From Oligoflexaceae bacterium (lineage in GTDB: Bacteria > Bdellovibrionota_B > Oligoflexia > Oligoflexales > Oligoflexaceae), in assembly GCA_947474445.1 (NCBI GenBank), contig CANJJY010000261.1, positions 1 to 6,513 on the forward strand: DNA of 6,513 nucleotides, in the 5' to 3' direction. Every line of letters begins with the position of its first letter. Within the stretch, counting starts at the first letter, position 1. Below, piece by piece: positions 5,744 to 6,513 of the stretch. Position numbers and translations under genes: made by a program. The notes below the pieces were generated by a model. It searched no databases. It was not told the origin of the DNA and was given only the letters and a program-made list of their open reading frames with translations.

Positions 5744-5749
5744 TAAAAT
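5744..5749 (+). promoter_or_regulatory. Possible -10 element for the aldo/keto reductase gene
   Basis: TAAAAT matches 5 of 6 positions of the -10 consensus and would give a leader of about 50 bases before the ATG at 5805. No good -35 box lies 16-18 bases upstream, so the assignment is weak. Confidence 0.22.
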
Positions 5750-5804
5750 CGGCTCACGTCTGCTCCAAAGCGCTTTCCAGCTATCTCATAGGAGAACAAT
5801 CAAC

Positions 5805-6513
5805 ATGGAATTTAGATCACTCGGCCACAGTGGACTCAAAGTGCCCGTGCTCTGTCTCGGGGCCATGACTTTCGGCGAAGCCGACGACAAATCTTTTATG
5901 CATAAAGTCGGCTGTGACGAGAAAACCTCGTTTGCCATTATGAATCATGCGCTCGAACGCGGCGTTAATTTTATCGACACGGCTGACGTCTATGGTCAGG
6001 ACGGATTGTCAGAACGGATCGTCGGATCGTGGATGCACGAGACGAAAAATCGTGATCGTATCATCTTAGCCACCAAGTTCCGCTTTCGCATGGGCGAAGG
6101 GCCGAACTCTACGGGTGCTTCGCGCTATCGCATCGTCAAAACCGTGGAGGATAGTCTCAGACGTCTGAAGACCGACCGCATCGATCTCTACCAAATCCAT
6201 ATGCAGGATATCGATAGCCCTGAGGAAGAAACACTGCGGGCGCTCGATGATCTCGTGCGAGCTGGCAAGGTTCTCTACCTGGGAGCTAGCAACTACGCGG
6301 CTTATCGTCTGACGGACAGTCAGTGGATATCCAAGTCCGAGCATCTGCATCGATTCATATCGCTGCAGATGCAGTACAGTCTGATGGTGCGTGATCTCGA
6401 GCGCGAACATGTGCCACTATGCCAGAAGTTTGGCTTGGGAATCCTGCCGTGGTCCCCCCTGGCTTCAGGCTTTTTGTCTGGAAAATATGCGAAAGATCAG
6501 CCCCCTCCCGCAG
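5805..6513 (+). CDS. Aldo/keto reductase, 3' end outside window
   Basis: This encodes an NADPH-dependent oxidoreductase of the aldo/keto reductase superfamily, a cytosolic (beta/alpha)8 barrel that reduces aldehydes or ketones. The visible 236 residues cover roughly the first 70 percent of the usual 320-350. The N-terminus MEFRSLGHSGLKVPVLCLG is typical of the family. The catalytic tetrad is intact: D58 in NFIDTAD, Y63 in VYG, K91 in LATKF and H132 in QIHMQD. Further family blocks are DSLRRLKTDRIDLYQIH (116-132), GKVLYLGASNY (154-164), LQMQYSLM and the late GILPWSPLASGFLSGKY, whose Ser/Gly residues contact the cofactor. A short insert at 25-40 (ADDKSFMHKVGCDEK) precedes the second helix. The ATG at 5805 has AGGAG 10 bases upstream. 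The substrate cannot be predicted. The gene runs to the window edge with no stop or frameshift. Confidence 0.92.
   Translation, partial: MEFRSLGHSGLKVPVLCLGAMTFGEADDKSFMHKVGCDEKTSFAIMNHALERGVNFIDTADVYGQDGLSERIVGSWMHETKNRDRIILATKFRFRMGEGPNSTGASRYRIVKTVEDSLRRLKTDRIDLYQIHMQDIDSPEEETLRALDDLVRAGKVLYLGASNYAAYRLTDSQWISKSEHLHRFISLQMQYSLMVRDLEREHVPLCQKFGLGILPWSPLASGFLSGKYAKDQPPPA

Larger units (their letters stand above)
5348..5804. other. 457-base divergent gap between desaturase and aldo/keto reductase genes
   Basis: No convincing gene lies here; the minus-strand upstream extension of the desaturase frame covers the first 105 bases but is judged non-coding. The stretch holds the leader and presumed promoter of the desaturase, an inverted repeat at 5426-5445, a group of potential RNA stems at about 5620-5730 ending in TTTTT, and a -10-like TAAAAT at 5744-5749 ahead of the reductase gene. 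No tRNA or known riboswitch was recognised. Confidence 0.5.

Noticed and set aside
1..6513. Mobile element, CRISPR array, toxin-antitoxin or phage-defence system
   Set aside because: I found no transposase, integrase, spaced direct repeats, terminal inverted repeats or toxin-antitoxin-like gene pair; the only tandem repeat is the in-gene KGG module.

Overview
The window looks like chromosomal DNA from a Gram-negative, probably environmental proteobacterium. The evidence is a signal-peptide-bearing outer-membrane beta-barrel protein, a secreted EndA-type nuclease with many cysteines, and Shine-Dalgarno-led genes of moderate GC. The set would fit a deltaproteobacterium-like or Oligoflexia-type organism, but nothing here fixes the taxon, and that placement is only a guess. 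No rRNA, tRNA, CRISPR array, transposase or integrase was seen.

Layout. Left end, minus strand: a CPBP-family membrane protease gene (581-1462) is followed by an endonuclease I gene (1-508) that runs off the left edge. After an untranslated stretch comes a plus-strand KGG-repeat stress protein gene (1832-2230) with its own terminator. It converges on a minus-strand outer-membrane beta-barrel gene (2474-3094), which also has its own terminator. A possible small ORF (3171-3377) lies divergent from the barrel gene. A plus-strand pair follows: a 75-residue protein with a DSFPASDPP tail (3479-3706) and a general-stress-protein-26-like flavin split-barrel protein (3806-4390). A strong hairpin stands between these two. 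A shared hairpin at 4399-4434 separates the pair from a convergent minus-strand acyl-CoA desaturase (4451-5347). A 457-base gap with several potential RNA stems leads to a plus-strand aldo/keto reductase (5805 onward) cut by the right edge.

How the genes relate. Most are single-gene units bounded by intrinsic terminators, so this is not one long operon. A loose theme is visible: KGG protein, GS26-like flavoprotein, aldo/keto reductase and lipid desaturase are all families often linked to stress or envelope adaptation. That theme is inference. I found no convincing wholly new multi-gene system. The best candidates for a second look are the DSFPASDPP micro-protein and its hairpin-separated partner, and the structured gap before the aldo/keto reductase.
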